Positions 11,319 to 22,413 of a stretch of DNA of 64,000 nucleotides are shown in pieces. The stretch is taken from positions 71,972,528-72,036,527 of the forward strand of contig NC_092044.1 in the NCBI RefSeq assembly GCF_003086295.3. The letters are read 5' to 3'. How positions within the stretch are numbered: the first letter of the stretch is position 1; every line of letters begins with the position of its first letter. The translations under genes and the position numbers were made by a program. The notes under the pieces were generated by a model that was not told the DNA's origin, did no database searches, and was given only the letters and a program-made list of their open reading frames with translations. Origin of the DNA: Arachis hypogaea (Eukaryota > Streptophyta > Magnoliopsida > Fabales > Fabaceae).

Positions 11319-11653
11319 ACCCATTTAAGTTTCTGCAATTTACATTTCTTGCAATTTAAGTTTCTGCAGTTTACATTACTTGCACTTTAAGATTCAGTTC
11401 TTTTTCTTTTTTTTTTGTTCCCTTTAATTTCCTGCAAATCACCCACTCCCCTTTACATTCTCTGCAATTTAATTCCTGTCAACACAATTTCACACAACCA
11501 ACACTTGTTTGCTTGACTAAATCAACCACTAAACTAAAGTTGCTCAATCCTTTAATCCTTGTGGGATCAACCTCACTCCCGTGAGTTTTATTACTTGATG
11601 CGACCCGGTGCACTTGCCGGTGAGTTTTATGTCGGATCGTTTTCCGCACATCA
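11319..11653 (+). mobile_element. 5' LTR remnant of family A (U5 end)
   Basis: The last 335 bp of the LTR, ACCCATTTAAG to CACATCA. It is nearly identical to 6718-7052 and 20506-20841. It ends six bases before the primer site. U3, R and the TATA box are missing; its left edge is the joint with family C DNA at the CTA microhomology (11316-11318). Confidence 0.85.
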
Positions 11654-11659
11654 AGTTTT

Positions 11660-11677
11660 TGGCGCCGTTGCCGGGGA
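11660..11677 (+). other. primer binding site, tRNA-Asp type
   Basis: TGGCGCCGTTGCCGGGGA, complementary to the tRNA-Asp 3' end, six bases after the LTR end CACATCA. Confidence 0.88.
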
Positions 11678-11847
11678 ATTGAATAGATTGACAATGATTA
11701 AGTGAGGTGGTAGTTTAGATCAAGCACTTTCTCTTTATTTTTTTTCTAACCCACTAACTGTTTGAATTTTTGCTTAAGCTAACTAAAACTTCATTCTAGC
11801 AATAGAGTGAAGTATCACTGGTTGTGTGTTTCTCTTATTTTGTTTGT

Positions 11848-13215
11848 ATGTCAGGTACAGGGAGAGCTATTCCTATTTTATTTGAAGCTGACCAGAGAAC
11901 TCTCAGGAGAATAAGAAGAGCTGAAAGAGGGAAAGGTATCGTTGGAGAGGAAGAATCTGAGGAAGAATATCACGAGATAGAAGGAGATTCATCTAATCCC
12001 AATCCACCAGGGGGAGCAGCTAACAACAACAACAATCCACCACAGAGGATAGTTTTGGCCTCCTACACATTTGCAAATCCCAGACACTGTGGAAGCAGCA
12101 TCTTAACTCCCAATGTCAATGCAATCAACTTCGAACTAAAACCACAACTCATTACACTTGTCCAGAACAATTGTTCCTATGGAGGCAGCCCATTGGAAGA
12201 TCCTAATCAGCATTTATCTACCTTCTTAAGGATTTGTGACACTGTCAAATCCAATGGCGTGAATCCTGAAACTTACAAACTTCTGTTGTTCCCATTCTCA
12301 TTAAGGGACAAGGCTGCAGAATGGCTTGAAACTTTTTCCCAAGGAAGTATCACTAGTTGGGATGATTTGGTGACTAAATTTCTAGCCAAATTCTACCCAC
12401 CCCAAAGGATAATCAGGCTGAAAACCGAGGTGCAGACATTCACTCAATTAGATGCTGAATCCTTGTATGAAGCATGGGAGAGGTACAAAGCTCTAATCAG
12501 AAAGTGTCCCCCAGAAATGTTCAATGAATGGGATGTGCTGCAGAATTTCTATGAAGGCCTGACATTGAAGTCTCAAGAGGCACTAGATCACTCCGCTGGA
12601 GGTTCTTTACAACTGATGAAAACTGCTGAAGAAGCCCAGAATCTTGTGGATATGGTGGCCAACAATCAATACTTCTTTGCTCATCAAAGAAACCGCCAAC
12701 CATCACAGAGAAAGGGGGTACTAGAACTGGAAGGAGTGGACTCTATTTTGGCTCAAAACAAGATGATGCAACAACAAATTCAACAACAGTTTGAACAAAT
12801 GGCCAAAAGAATTGACAGCCTTCAAGTAGCAGCTGTGAACACAAGTCAACCATCAACTGTATGGGTGCAGAATGAAGAAAGCCAAGAAGAGCAACAACAG
12901 GAGCAAGTGCAATACATGCATAACCAAAATTCTGGACAGAATGAAGTTTATGGTGATACCTACAACCCTTCCTGGAAGAATCACCCCAACCTTAGATGGG
13001 GAGATAACCATAACCATAACCAACAGCCATGGAAAAGAAACACAACCCAAAATAACCCAAGAAACAACCAGCAAAACAACAATCAAAATTCATTCAGAAA
13101 ACCACAAAACATTTACCCCAACTCTAACCATTATTCAACCCATAACCAACCCACCAACCAAAATACCTATCATCCACCACCCACATCTCACAACCAACCA
13201 CAAGCATCACCATAA
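11848..13215 (+). pseudogene. gag of family A element
   Basis: I choose ATG 11848 (MSGTGRAIPILFEADQ) because no earlier ATG keeps the homologous start. The gag core is visible: NFELKPQLITLVQNNCSYGG, DKAAEWLETF, KFLAKFYPPQR, DAESLYEAWERYK, then LDHSAGGSLQL and a Gln-rich stretch. A very Asn/Gln/His/Pro-rich tail ends at TAA 13213-13215. The frame stays open after this stop, and the next residues match the family C gag region beyond its core (MERQIGQLSK against LEAQVGQLSK). The TAA is therefore best read as a nonsense mutation inside gag. No zinc knuckle is seen. The role is particle assembly. Confidence 0.88.
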
Positions 13216-14802
13216 TCTCAAAGAATCACTAACTTGGAAACCTTTATAGACAAAATGTGGAAACACCAAGAAATGACGGCCAAGAATCAAGAAGCTTCCA
13301 TCAAGAACATGGAAAGACAAATAGGCCAGCTCTCTAAACACTTTGCAACAGAGAGACCATCAAGTTCACTACCAAGTGACACAATCCCAAATCCTAAGGA
13401 AGAGTGTAAGGCAATACAGTTAAGAAGTGAGAGAACATTGATGAGCAACAATGACACTACAAGGAAACAAGTGGAGAGCAGCAAAAAGCCAACAGATACA
13501 GAGGAAACCAATGATCAAAATATGGTGCCAAACAAGAACACAGAGAACCCCAAAAGAAAAGAAGATCAGCCAATCAATATACATAAGGAAGAAGAAGAAG
13601 CGATTCAAGGACAACAGAAAAAGGAGAAGAACCTCACCCCTCCACTGCCATATCCACAGAGGTTCAACAAAGAAACCAAAGATCAACACTTCCGCAAATT
13701 CCTGGAAACTTTCAAGAAGCTGGAAATCAACATTCCCCTGGCTGAGGCATTGGAACAGATGCCCTTATATGCCAAGTTCTTGAAGGAACTCATCAACAAG
13801 AAAAGAAGCTGGTTGGAGAAGGAAACTATACTTCTCACTGAAGAATATAGCGCGGTGCTTCAAAAGGGGATCCCACCAAAGCTTAAAGATCCAGGAAGTT
13901 TTGTAGTTGCTTGCACCATAGGAAAAATGACATTAGACAAGGCTCTTTGTGATCTCGGAGCTAGTATCAACCTGATGCCCCTGTCTATGATGAGGAAGCT
14001 TGCTATAAAAGAACTCAAACCCACCAGGATGTCACTAGTCATGGCTGATAGATCGATCAAGACACCCAATGGAATTGTGGAAAATTTGTTAGTGAAAGTT
14101 GGAGAGTTTATCTTCCCTGCAGACTTTGTAATTTTGGACACCGAAGAGGAAGGGAACAATTCAATCATATTGGGAAGGCCATTTTTAGCAACTGCAAGAG
14201 CTATAATTGATGTGGAAAAAGGGGAAATGATCTTCAGAGTACACAATGAGCAAATGGTCATAAATGTCTTCAAGTCAATGCAACACCCCCTTGAACAGGA
14301 GGATCACTTAAGGGTGGACATGATTGAAAACATGGTAGAAGAAATGTTAGAAGCCAATCATCATGAACAAGAAGAGGAAGGTGATCAAGAGACAACAAAG
14401 GAGCAGGTAGCTGAAATTTCTACTAACCAAAAGGCGAAGCCAGAAAAAAAAAAAGAAGCGCAAAAACAAGAACTGAAGCCACTACCAAACCATCTCAAAT
14501 ATGCATTCCTTGGCACATCAGAGAGTTTCCCAGTGATCATCAACTCATCCCTAATAAAAAGGGAAGAAGAAGAACTTATTGATGTACTCAAAGCCCACAA
14601 GGATGCACTAGGATGGACCATTGACGACCTGAAAGGCATCAGCCCAGCAATATGCATGCATAAGATCCTCTTAGAGGACAATTCCAAACCAGTGGTTCAA
14701 CCCCAGAGAAGGCTAAATCCCACTATGAAAGAAGTCATCCAAAAGGAAGTGGTGAAGTTGTGGAATGCAGGGATAATCTATCTTATCTCTGATAGCTCAT
14801 AG
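13216..14802 (+). pseudogene. gag C-terminus and aspartic protease of family A
   Basis: Same frame as gag. It begins with the NMERQIGQLSK segment and a charged Lys/Glu linker. The conserved LPYPQRF and FLKELINKKRSW region leads to the retroviral-type aspartic protease: the active site DLGAS is at 13951-13965, followed by INLMPLSMMRKL, and later FVILD and IILGRPFLATA. After an acidic linker the RT start appears (VVQPQRRLNPTMKEVIQKE). It closes at TAG 14800-14802, where related elements have a tryptophan codon after SDSS. The frame continues past it, so this is a second nonsense mutation. Confidence 0.88.
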
Positions 14803-15113
14803 ATAAGCCCAGTCCAAGTGGTACCAAAGAAGGGTGGAATGACAGTCATTGTTAATGAAAAGAATGAACTCATTCCCACAAGAACTGTAACAGGATGGAG
14901 GATGTGCATTGATTACAGGAGACTGAATGATGCCACCCGCAAGGACCATTTCCCTCTTCCCTTTATTGATCAAATGCTTGAAAGATTAGCTGGCCATGCT
15001 TACTATTGCTTCCTTGACGGCTACTCCGGGTATAATCAGATAGTGGTGGATCCAAAAGACCAGGAGAGAAGACCTCGTTCACATGCCCATTTGGAGTTTT
15101 TGCCTATAGAAGA
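14803..15113 (+). pseudogene. N-terminal part of reverse transcriptase, family A
   Basis: In frame after the TAG, ISPVQVVPKKGGMTV is followed by WRMCIDYRRLNDATRKDHFP and [13 protein letters not shown], the RT fingers and first palm motifs including the catalytic aspartate of FLDG. Near 15065 the sequence has one extra GA dinucleotide (GAGAGAAGACC). This throws the frame; the wrong frame runs to 15198 while the true one resumes downstream. I read this as a lesion, not programmed frameshifting, because the two frames share RT motifs that must be contiguous. Confidence 0.85.
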
Positions 15114-17363
15114 ATGCCATTCGGGTTATGCAATGCCCCAGCCACTTTTCAAAGGTGTATGCTTGCAATTTTTTCAGATATCGTCGAAAAGTTCTTAGAG
15201 GTCTTCATGGACGACTTTTCTGTTTTTGGTGATAATTTCAATGCTTGCTTGCAACATCTAACTCTTGTCTTGAAATGGTGCCAAGAAACTAATTTGGTTT
15301 TGAACCGGGAAAAGTGCCATTTCATGGTACGAGAGGGGATTGTTCTTGGTCACAAAGTTTCAAGAAAAGGGATAGAAATTGACAAGGCAGAAGTGGAAAT
15401 CATAGAAAAGCTCCCTCCACCAACTAATGTGAAATCTGTTAGAAGTTTCTTGGGGCATGCAGGATTTTATAGAAGGTTTATCAAGGATTTTTCTAAAATA
15501 GCTAAACCTTTGAGTAATCTGCTTATGATTGATACTCCTTTTGTTTTTGATGAAAATTGCCAGCATGCCTTTGAAACTTTAAAAAACAGACTCACAACAG
15601 CACCAATTATCACACCCCCAGATTGGGAACTACCTTTTGAACTCATGTGTGATGCAAGTAACATTGCAATTGGCGTTGTGCTTGGACAAAAGAAGGGAAA
15701 CTTGCATCATGTCATATATTATGCAAGTAAAGTATTGAACGAGGCTCAAAAAAATTACACCACAACAGAGAAGGAATTGTTAGCTGTAGTTTATGCATTT
15801 GATAAGTTTAGATCATACTTGATAGGATCCAAAATTGTGGTTTATACTGATCATGCTGCCATTAAGTATTTAATGTCAAAACAGGATGCTAAACCAAGAC
15901 TTATCAGGTGGATATTACTCTTGCAAGAATTTGATATTGAAATAAAGGACAGGAAGGGCACTGAAAACCAAGTTGCTGATCATTTATCAAGACTACCACA
16001 AGAAACAATTCAAGAAGCCTCACAGCCAGTGAATGAAAGCTTCCCAGACGAACATCTGCTACAGATTCAACAAGCACCTTGGTTTGCTGACATAGCAAAC
16101 TACAAAGTAGGAAGGAAGATACCTCAAGAATTATCTAAGCAACAAGTGAAGAAGTTAATCAATGAAGCAAGGAAGTTCTTGTGGGATGAACCTTTCCTGT
16201 TCAAGAGATGCTCTGATGGAGTAATTAGGCGATGTGTCCCTGAGAGTGAAATAAGAAATATACTGTGGCATTGTCATGGCTCAGCCTATGGTGGACATTT
16301 TGGCCCAGAAAGAACAGTTGCAAAGATACTACAGAGTGGGTTCTATTGGCCAACTATCTTCAAAGATGCTAGAGAATTTGTCCACCAATGCAACGAATGC
16401 CAGAGAACAGGAGGCTTGACGAGAAGGAATGAGATGCCTCAAAACTTCATTCTGGAAGTGGAATTATTTGATTTATGGGGTATTGATTTCATTGGACCTT
16501 TCCCCCCTTCCTATTCTTTCAGATATATTTTGGTGGCAGTAGAATACGTATCAAAGTGGGTGGAAGCCATAGCCACAACCACCTGTGATGCACAGATTGT
16601 CCTTCAATTCCTTAAGAAGCACATTTTCACTAGATATGGAGTTCCCAAGGGTCTTGTGAGTGACGGTGGTAGCCATTTTTGCAACAAACAGATGGAGAAG
16701 CTCCTCCATAAATACGGAGTGATTCATAAAGTAGCCACGCCATATCACCCCCAGACCAATGGACAGGCTGAATTAGCAAATCGGGAATTGAAGAAGATCT
16801 TAGAAAAGATAGTAGGAAGTTCAAGAAAAGATTGGGCTCGGAAGCTGGAGGATGCACTCTGGGCATACAGGACAGCTTTCAAAACTCCCATTGGGAAGTC
16901 ACCCTTTCAGCTATTATATGGCAAATCATGTCACCTACCTGTGGAGCTTGAACACAAAGCTTTTTGGGCTACTAAACTCCTAAACCTTGACTCTGAAGCA
17001 GCAGGTGAGAAAAGGTTGTTGCAGCTAAATGAGCTGGATGAATTTAGATTAGAAGCCTATGAAAGTGCCAAGATATACAAGGAAAAAGCCAAGAGGTGGT
17101 ATGACAAGAAGGTCATGAAGAAAGAATTCAAACCTGGGCAGCAAGTACTTTTGTACAACTCAAGGCTCAAGATATTTCCTGGCAAGCTTAAATCTAAGTG
17201 GACTGGTCCATATTTGGTAACCAAGGTTTTCCCTTATGGGAGTATTGAATTGCTGGATGAAGGAACAAATAGTCAATTCACAGCAAATGGTCACAGAGCA
17301 AAGCTATACTTAGGAGGACATTGGGACAAGGAAAAAGAGGTTCAGAGCTTACAACGTCCTTGA
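15114..17363 (+). CDS. RT palm, RNase H and integrase, family A
   Basis: This long open frame carries [16 protein letters not shown] and then FMDD (15204-15215), the catalytic RT motif in its F-M-D-D form. The RT thumb ([16 protein letters not shown]), RNase H ([30 protein letters not shown]) and the integrase HHCC domain with CNEC follow. The integrase core has Asp codons 16485-16487 and 16662-16664 and Glu codon 16770-16772, again 35 residues between the last two. It ends at TGA 17361-17363. The enzymes copy RNA to DNA and insert it. All catalytic residues I can locate are present, but the frame has lost its RT N-terminus through the upstream frameshift. Confidence 0.92.
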   Translation: MPFGLCNAPATFQRCMLAIFSDIVEKFLEVFMDDFSVFGDNFNACLQHLTLVLKWCQETNLVLNREKCHFMVREGIVLGHKVSRKGIEIDKAEVEIIEKLPPPTNVKSVRSFLGHAGFYRRFIKDFSKIAKPLSNLLMIDTPFVFDENCQHAFETLKNRLTTAPIITPPDWELPFELMCDASNIAIGVVLGQKKGNLHHVIYYASKVLNEAQKNYTTTEKELLAVVYAFDKFRSYLIGSKIVVYTDHAAIKYLMSKQDAKPRLIRWILLLQEFDIEIKDRKGTENQVADHLSRLPQETIQEASQPVNESFPDEHLLQIQQAPWFADIANYKVGRKIPQELSKQQVKKLINEARKFLWDEPFLFKRCSDGVIRRCVPESEIRNILWHCHGSAYGGHFGPERTVAKILQSGFYWPTIFKDAREFVHQCNECQRTGGLTRRNEMPQNFILEVELFDLWGIDFIGPFPPSYSFRYILVAVEYVSKWVEAIATTTCDAQIVLQFLKKHIFTRYGVPKGLVSDGGSHFCNKQMEKLLHKYGVIHKVATPYHPQTNGQAELANRELKKILEKIVGSSRKDWARKLEDALWAYRTAFKTPIGKSPFQLLYGKSCHLPVELEHKAFWATKLLNLDSEAAGEKRLLQLNELDEFRLEAYESAKIYKEKAKRWYDKKVMKKEFKPGQQVLLYNSRLKIFPGKLKSKWTGPYLVTKVFPYGSIELLDEGTNSQFTANGHRAKLYLGGHWDKEKEVQSLQRP

Positions 17364-18939
17364 AGCAAAAATGAAGAATGTCAAGCTAGTGACATTAAAA
17401 GAGCGCTTGTTGGGAGGCAACCCAACCTGAGGTAGTTCTTTCCTTTCAATGCTAGTTCAATAAAAAGATTAAGTGGATTCACCTACAATGCAAGGAGCTA
17501 AGTTTGGTGTTGCACACCAAAATAATTTAAAGGAGAATGAAGGATTTTAAGTTTGGTGTTCCACCAAAAAAAAAATCTAATTTAAAAACACATTCTCACC
17601 TTCTGCATAAAGGATTGCTAGCTCCGAGCAATCATATGAATCATTTAATCATTGTCTGCTTCTACTTTGTAGATTTATTACTTTTAGCTAAGACACTAGG
17701 AATTCATATATGATCAACTCGATGCATCAGAGGCATTGGCAAGGGACTAAGTTTGGTGTTCACACACCAAAGTAAGTTCAAAAGCCTACAAGAAGGTCTT
17801 GCACACTAACTAGTTACCTAAGGGCTTGAGAAACAAGCAACTTCCATTAACTCTGCAGGGATTCAAACACTTTCTTGGGAGGACTTAACACCATCAGTTG
17901 AGAGTAAGAAGAAGAAGCCACCAAAAGGTTGTATTGTCACTTAACTCCATTAGCATGCAAGTTTTTTAAATTCGAAGTTTGAATATGCCCATCTTAGCAG
18001 TAACTGTTAGTTCAGTAGTTATGCATCTTAAATATTATTGTCAATAAGAATGCCAGTCTAAGTGTGCTTGTTTGTTTACCTTCACTTAACTAATGCATGC
18101 TCTGTTCCCTAAGCCCTTTCAATTCAATAAAAGAAATGTTTGAAACATGAAGTAAAATGGTTCATTGTTAGCTAGGAGTCAAATAATAGTAAGTGGTGGC
18201 ATGTATGTGTGATTGTGCGGTAACTCATTGTTAGTGAATAAAAGGAATAGACTGTTCTCTTTTAAGTAGAAAGTAGCTCACTGTATATGAATCTCAAATA
18301 AATAAAAAGTCCTTGGCTGAAAAGAAAAGAAAAGTGGAATGAGAAAAGCCAAAAATGGCAGCAACAAGAACAAAAGAAAGAAGAAATAAAGCTAGACACC
18401 AATAGCTTGAACCTTAGAGTATATGCCTGTGGTGTCTTTGTACTAGGATCTGCTTGGATTATTAAGTTCTTTGGAGTGCATTAACACTCGGTAACTTGGG
18501 TTAACTAACCCAGGATTATCAACTGAAAATCCACCATCAAGAGCAACCTAACTACAAGGCATTTAGTGACCCAAAGAGGTGCTGGGCATCAATGCTCTAT
18601 GAAGGAATGCAAGCCAAGTGTCTAAAGTGAATAATGTGTCAAGCACAAATAAAGAAAAGAAGCTTGTTACACATGACACTGAATTAAAGCTTATAAAGAA
18701 AATTTTTAGTAAACAAGGACAAAAGAATAATGAGAGGTCATAGTAGTGTGTTGCTTGATGCTTAGAGGAAAATTTCTAGGCCTACAAGTCAATAAGAAGT
18801 GAGTAGTTACATATCTGCATAAAACCCCATGAGCTACCAATAATACTCTACTAACATGAGCATTCTCTTCCTTTTTCACTCTTTCTTCTCAATAATTCTC
18901 TTCTTGCTTGGGGACAAGCAAGTTTTAAGTTTGGTGTTG
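17364..18939 (+). other. 3' untranslated tail of family A element
   Basis: No credible ORF. TAAGTTTGGTGTT recurs near 17500, 17548, 17748 and at 18925 directly before the LTR, in the same order as in the family B tail. The last copy follows GGGGACAAGCAAG, the likely polypurine-tract area. Confidence 0.7.
17403..17426 (+). other. conserved post-pol stem-loop of family A
   Basis: GTTGGG at 17409-17414 and CCCAAC at 17421-17426 pair perfectly around AGGCAA, 45 bases after the integrase stop. The block is conserved at 1591-1614 in family B. Function unknown. Confidence 0.5.
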
Positions 18940-19239
18940 TGATGACAAGTCATCTTAGCCTAGTTTTACTAGTCTTTTTCTTTGTTTTCATTTAGTTTTA
19001 TGCACTTTCTTAAGCCATAAGTAAGCCAATTGGGTTGAAATTCATGTTATCTTTGACTCAATCAATCATGTATAAAATGATGTATTTTCATGAGATTTTG
19101 TGCTATAATTGTCATATATTATGGAAAAGAAACAATCTCATGATTTGAAGCATAGCTTTGATGTTTTTGATTGATTGATGATAGGTGAAACAAAGCTTGG
19201 AAGGAGGTTGCAAGAAGGGACTTGGAAAGAGAGATTTAC

Positions 19240-19812
19240 GTTTGAGCTAACGTTTGAGGAAAACGTTAACTCAAACGTGAAAAGAAGATGAAGAATGCCC
19301 TAGAAGAAGCCAACGTTTGCGCCAACGTTTGCCTCAAACGTTGAGGCAAACGTTGGCTGAAAACAAGCCCCTGGGAGAAGCAACGCCTGCGCCAACGTTT
19401 GCCTCAAACGTTGAGGCAAACGTTGGCTGAAATCAACACCCTGGGGAGACCAACGTTTGCGCCAACGTTTGCCTCAAACGTTAAGGCAAACGTTGGTTGA
19501 AAGAAAGAAAGGGAGGAAGGCAACGTTTGCGCCAACGTTTGCCTCAAACGTGAGGTCAAACGTTGGCTATATCTTAGCAAGGAAGAGACCCCTGATTGAT
19601 GATGATTGATGAGCCACGTTTGCGCCAACGTTTGCCTCAAACGTTGGGCCAAACGTTGGCCAAAAAGGGAGCATGGGGGAGCCACGTTTGAGCTCACGTT
19701 TGACCTCAAACGTTGAGCCAAACGTGGATGACAGCATTTTGGGCCTAGCTGCATAATTGTTCACATGGCACGTTTGAGTCAACGTTTGCCTCAAACGTTG
19801 GCTCAAACGTGA
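19240..19812. repeat. array of about 8 hairpins in family A LTR
   Basis: Self-complementary units around CAACGTTTGCC / GGCAAACGTTG occur near 19240, 19311, 19391, 19451, 19520, 19616, 19684 and 19770, 60-95 bp apart with unrelated spacers. The arms differ in sequence from the family B array, but the layout and the AACGTTT core are alike. Confidence 0.8.
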
Positions 19813-19941
19813 AAGCTACATGGCCCGGTTCAAGAATTGATTTCTTCCCAACACCAAGAGCAAGCAATAGAGGCATGATTCAACCCAATTCCATCAAGGC
19901 CAAGGCCCAAATCAAGGCTTAATGATAATTTGAAGAAAGTG

Positions 19942-19950
19942 TATAAATAG
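19942..19950 (+). promoter_or_regulatory. TATA box of family A 3' LTR
   Basis: TATAAATAG in the context AAAGTGTATAAATAGCTTAG, about 130 bases downstream of the hairpin array. Confidence 0.6.
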
Positions 19951-20841
19951 CTTAGGATTTGAAGATTTTGGGGAGCTTTTCTTTTTGGAGCTTTCTTCTT
20001 AGAATTTTTAGAGAGCTTTTCTTTTAGAATTTTTATAGTGCTTACGGAGGAGAGCTTACTTTGCATTTTAGAGAGTTTCTGGGAGGAGAATTGAATTCTC
20101 TTCCTCTGGGTTTTATTGTTTTCTTTTCTGTAAAGCTTTACTTGAGTCTTGGGTGTTGAGAATTGAGGAAATTCTGTCTCAATCTCACCTTGAGATCTCT
20201 CTCTGTTTTGAGCTACTGCACGTTTGAGAAATTGATATTTGAATTCCTTTATTCCACTGCTTGATCTTCAATTCTCTTGCAATTGTTTTCAGAACTTGGA
20301 TCTAGGAAGGCATTGAGATCTAGACTTAGTTATCTAGTCTCTTGAGTCCTGAGATCTGGAATTTTCATTTTAAATTTCCTTGTTTAATCGCTACACCAAG
20401 CTGATTTTCATTTTCGTTTAAGATCTGGTTTAATTGAATCCGTCTTCTACTCTTCCATTTGTTGAATTTTACTTTCCTTGGTTAATTTCTGCAATCCCAT
20501 ATCCCTAACCCATTTAAGTTTCTGCAATTTACATTTCTTGCAATTTAAGTTTCTGCAGTTTACATTACTTGCACTTTAAGATTCAGTTCTTTTTCTTTTT
20601 TTTTGTTCCCTTTAATTTCTTGCAAATCACCCACTCCCCTTTACATTCTTTGCAATTTAATTCCTGTCAACACAATTTCACACAACCAACACTTGTTTGC
20701 TTGACTAAATCAACCACTAAACTAAAGTTGCTCAATCCTTCAATCCCTGTGGGATCGACCTCACTCCCGTGAGTTTTATTACTTGATGCGACCCGGTGCA
20801 CTTGCCGGTGAGTTTTGTGTCGGATCGTTTTCTGCACATCA

Positions 20842-22413
20842 CATCTTCATCCTCTTCTGAGGAGGAATAGTTTTCAGAGCTCATGAATGGCAGAAGGAGA
20901 TTTAGTAGAATCTCTATAGTCTCTATATGAGCCTCAGATTCTTTTAGGTCCTCAATGGGGAACTCCTTCTTGTTTGAGAGACGTCCCAGGAGGTCTTTCT
21001 CACTAGGATTTTCGTCCTTCTCCTCCTATTGCAATCTCCTTTTGGATTCTCTTCTGTATTGCTTGGGAGAATACTGGGAGGAGTTTCAATGACTTTCTTA
21101 CTCAGCTGGCCCACTTGTGCCTCCAGATTTCTAATGGAGGACCTTGTTTCACTCATGAAACTTAAAGTGGCTTTTGACAGATCAGAGACTAAGTTTGCTA
21201 AATTAGAGGGGCTTTGTTCAGAATTTTATGTCTGTTGCTGAGAAGATGATGGAAAAGGCTTGTTATTACTGAGCCTATTTCTTCCACCATTTTTAAAGCC
21301 TTGTTGAGGCTTTTGTTGATCCTTCCATGAGAAATTTGGATGATTTCTCCATGATGAGTTATAGGTGTTTCCATAAGGTTCACCCATGTAATTAACCTCT
21401 GCCATTGCAGGGTTCTCAGGATCATAAGCTTCTTCAGAAGCTGCCTCTTTAGTACTGTTGGATGCATTTTGCCATCCATTCAGACTTTGAGAGATCATGT
21501 TGACTTGCTGAGTCAACACTTTGTTCTGAGCCAATATGGCATTCAGAGTATCAATTTCAAGAACTCCCTTCCTCTGAGGCGTCCCACTATTCACGGAATT
21601 CCTATCAGAAGTGTACATGAATTGGTTATTTGCAACCATGTCAATAAGTTCTTGAGCCTCTTCAGGAGTTTTCTTTAGGTGAATAGATCCACCTGCAGAA
21701 TGGTCCAATGACATCTTGGAAAATTCAGATAGACCATAATAGAATATATCTAATATGGTCCATTCTGAAAACATGTCAGAAGGACACTTTTTGGTCATCT
21801 GCTTGTATCTTTCCCAAGCTTCATAGAGGGATTCACCATCTTTTTGCTTGAAGGTCTGAACATCCACTCTAAGCTTGCTCGGTTTTTGAGGAGGAAAGAA
21901 TTTATCCAAGAAGGCCGTGACAAGCTTATCCCAAGAGTCCAGGCTATCTTTAGGTTGTGAGTCCAACCATGTTCTAGCTCTGTCTCTTACAGCAAAAGGG
22001 AAAAGCATGAGCCTGTAGACTTCAGGATCAACTCCATTCGTCTTAACAGTCTCACAAATCTGCAAGACCTCAGTTAAAAACTGGTAAGGATCTTCAGATG
22101 GAAGTCCATGAAACTTGCAGTTCTGTTGCATTAAAGCAACTAATTGAGGTTTCAGCTCAAAATTGTTTGTTCCAATGGCTGGAATGGAGATGCTTCTTCC
22201 ATCAAATTTGGACATTGGTTTTGTGAAATCACCAAGCATTCTCCTTGCATTATTGTCGTTGGGTTCGGCTGCCATCTCCTTCTCTTGTTCAAAAGTTTCA
22301 GAAAGGTTGCCTCTGGATTGTTGTAATTTAGCTTCTCTTAGTTTCCTCTTCAGAGTCCTTTCAGGTTCTGGATCAGCTTTAACAAGAATGCCTTTTTCCT
22401 TGTTCCTGCTCAT
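20842..22413 (-). pseudogene. gag of family C, copy 2 (nonsense, truncated)
   Basis: The ATG at 22411-22413 begins MSRNKEKGILVKADPEPERT; the gag core is the same as copy 1 with a few substitutions. The frame closes near 21226 at TAA after SSSQQQT, where copy 1 reads glutamate and continues. Conversely the TAG that kills copy 1 is CAG here. A deletion of about 35 bases near 21025, relative to copy 1 around 7235, also breaks the acidic tail. The two copies thus decayed independently after the duplication. Confidence 0.85.

Larger units (their letters stand above)
11319..20841 (+). mobile_element. family A gypsy element, near-complete but defective
   Basis: Order: 335-bp remnant of the 5' LTR, tRNA-Asp primer site, gag, protease, RT, RNase H, integrase, 1.6 kb 3' tail, 1.9 kb 3' LTR. 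Domain order and primer type fit the non-chromovirus Ty3/gypsy branch (Athila/Tat-like); I saw no env-like frame. Gag and pol share one frame, with nonsense codons at 13213 and 14800 and a 2-base insertion near 15065, so it cannot make a full polyprotein. The 5' LTR lacks its promoter half. It is flanked on both sides by copies of the same family C segment. Confidence 0.88.
18940..20841 (+). mobile_element. 3' LTR of family A element
   Basis: It starts TGATGACAAGTCATC right after AAGTTTGGTGTTG and ends TCTGCACATCA, 1902 bp. TATA box at 19942-19950. U3 holds eight hairpins (19240-19812). The end region CCGGTGCACTTGCCGG and the pyrimidine-rich stretch with repeated CTGCAATTTA words match the 5' remnant at 11319 and the LTR at 6109-7052. 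It is followed directly by family C gag at 20842, the same joint as at 7052/7053. Confidence 0.85.

Noticed and set aside
12872..13249. 125-codon plus-strand ORF overlapping the gag tail
   Set aside because: Thr/Asn/His-rich frame-shifted reading of the repetitive Gln/Asn gag tail; no independent support.
13860..14273. Minus-strand ORF of 137 codons opposite the protease
   Set aside because: Shadow of the protease coding strand, which has the DLGAS motif.
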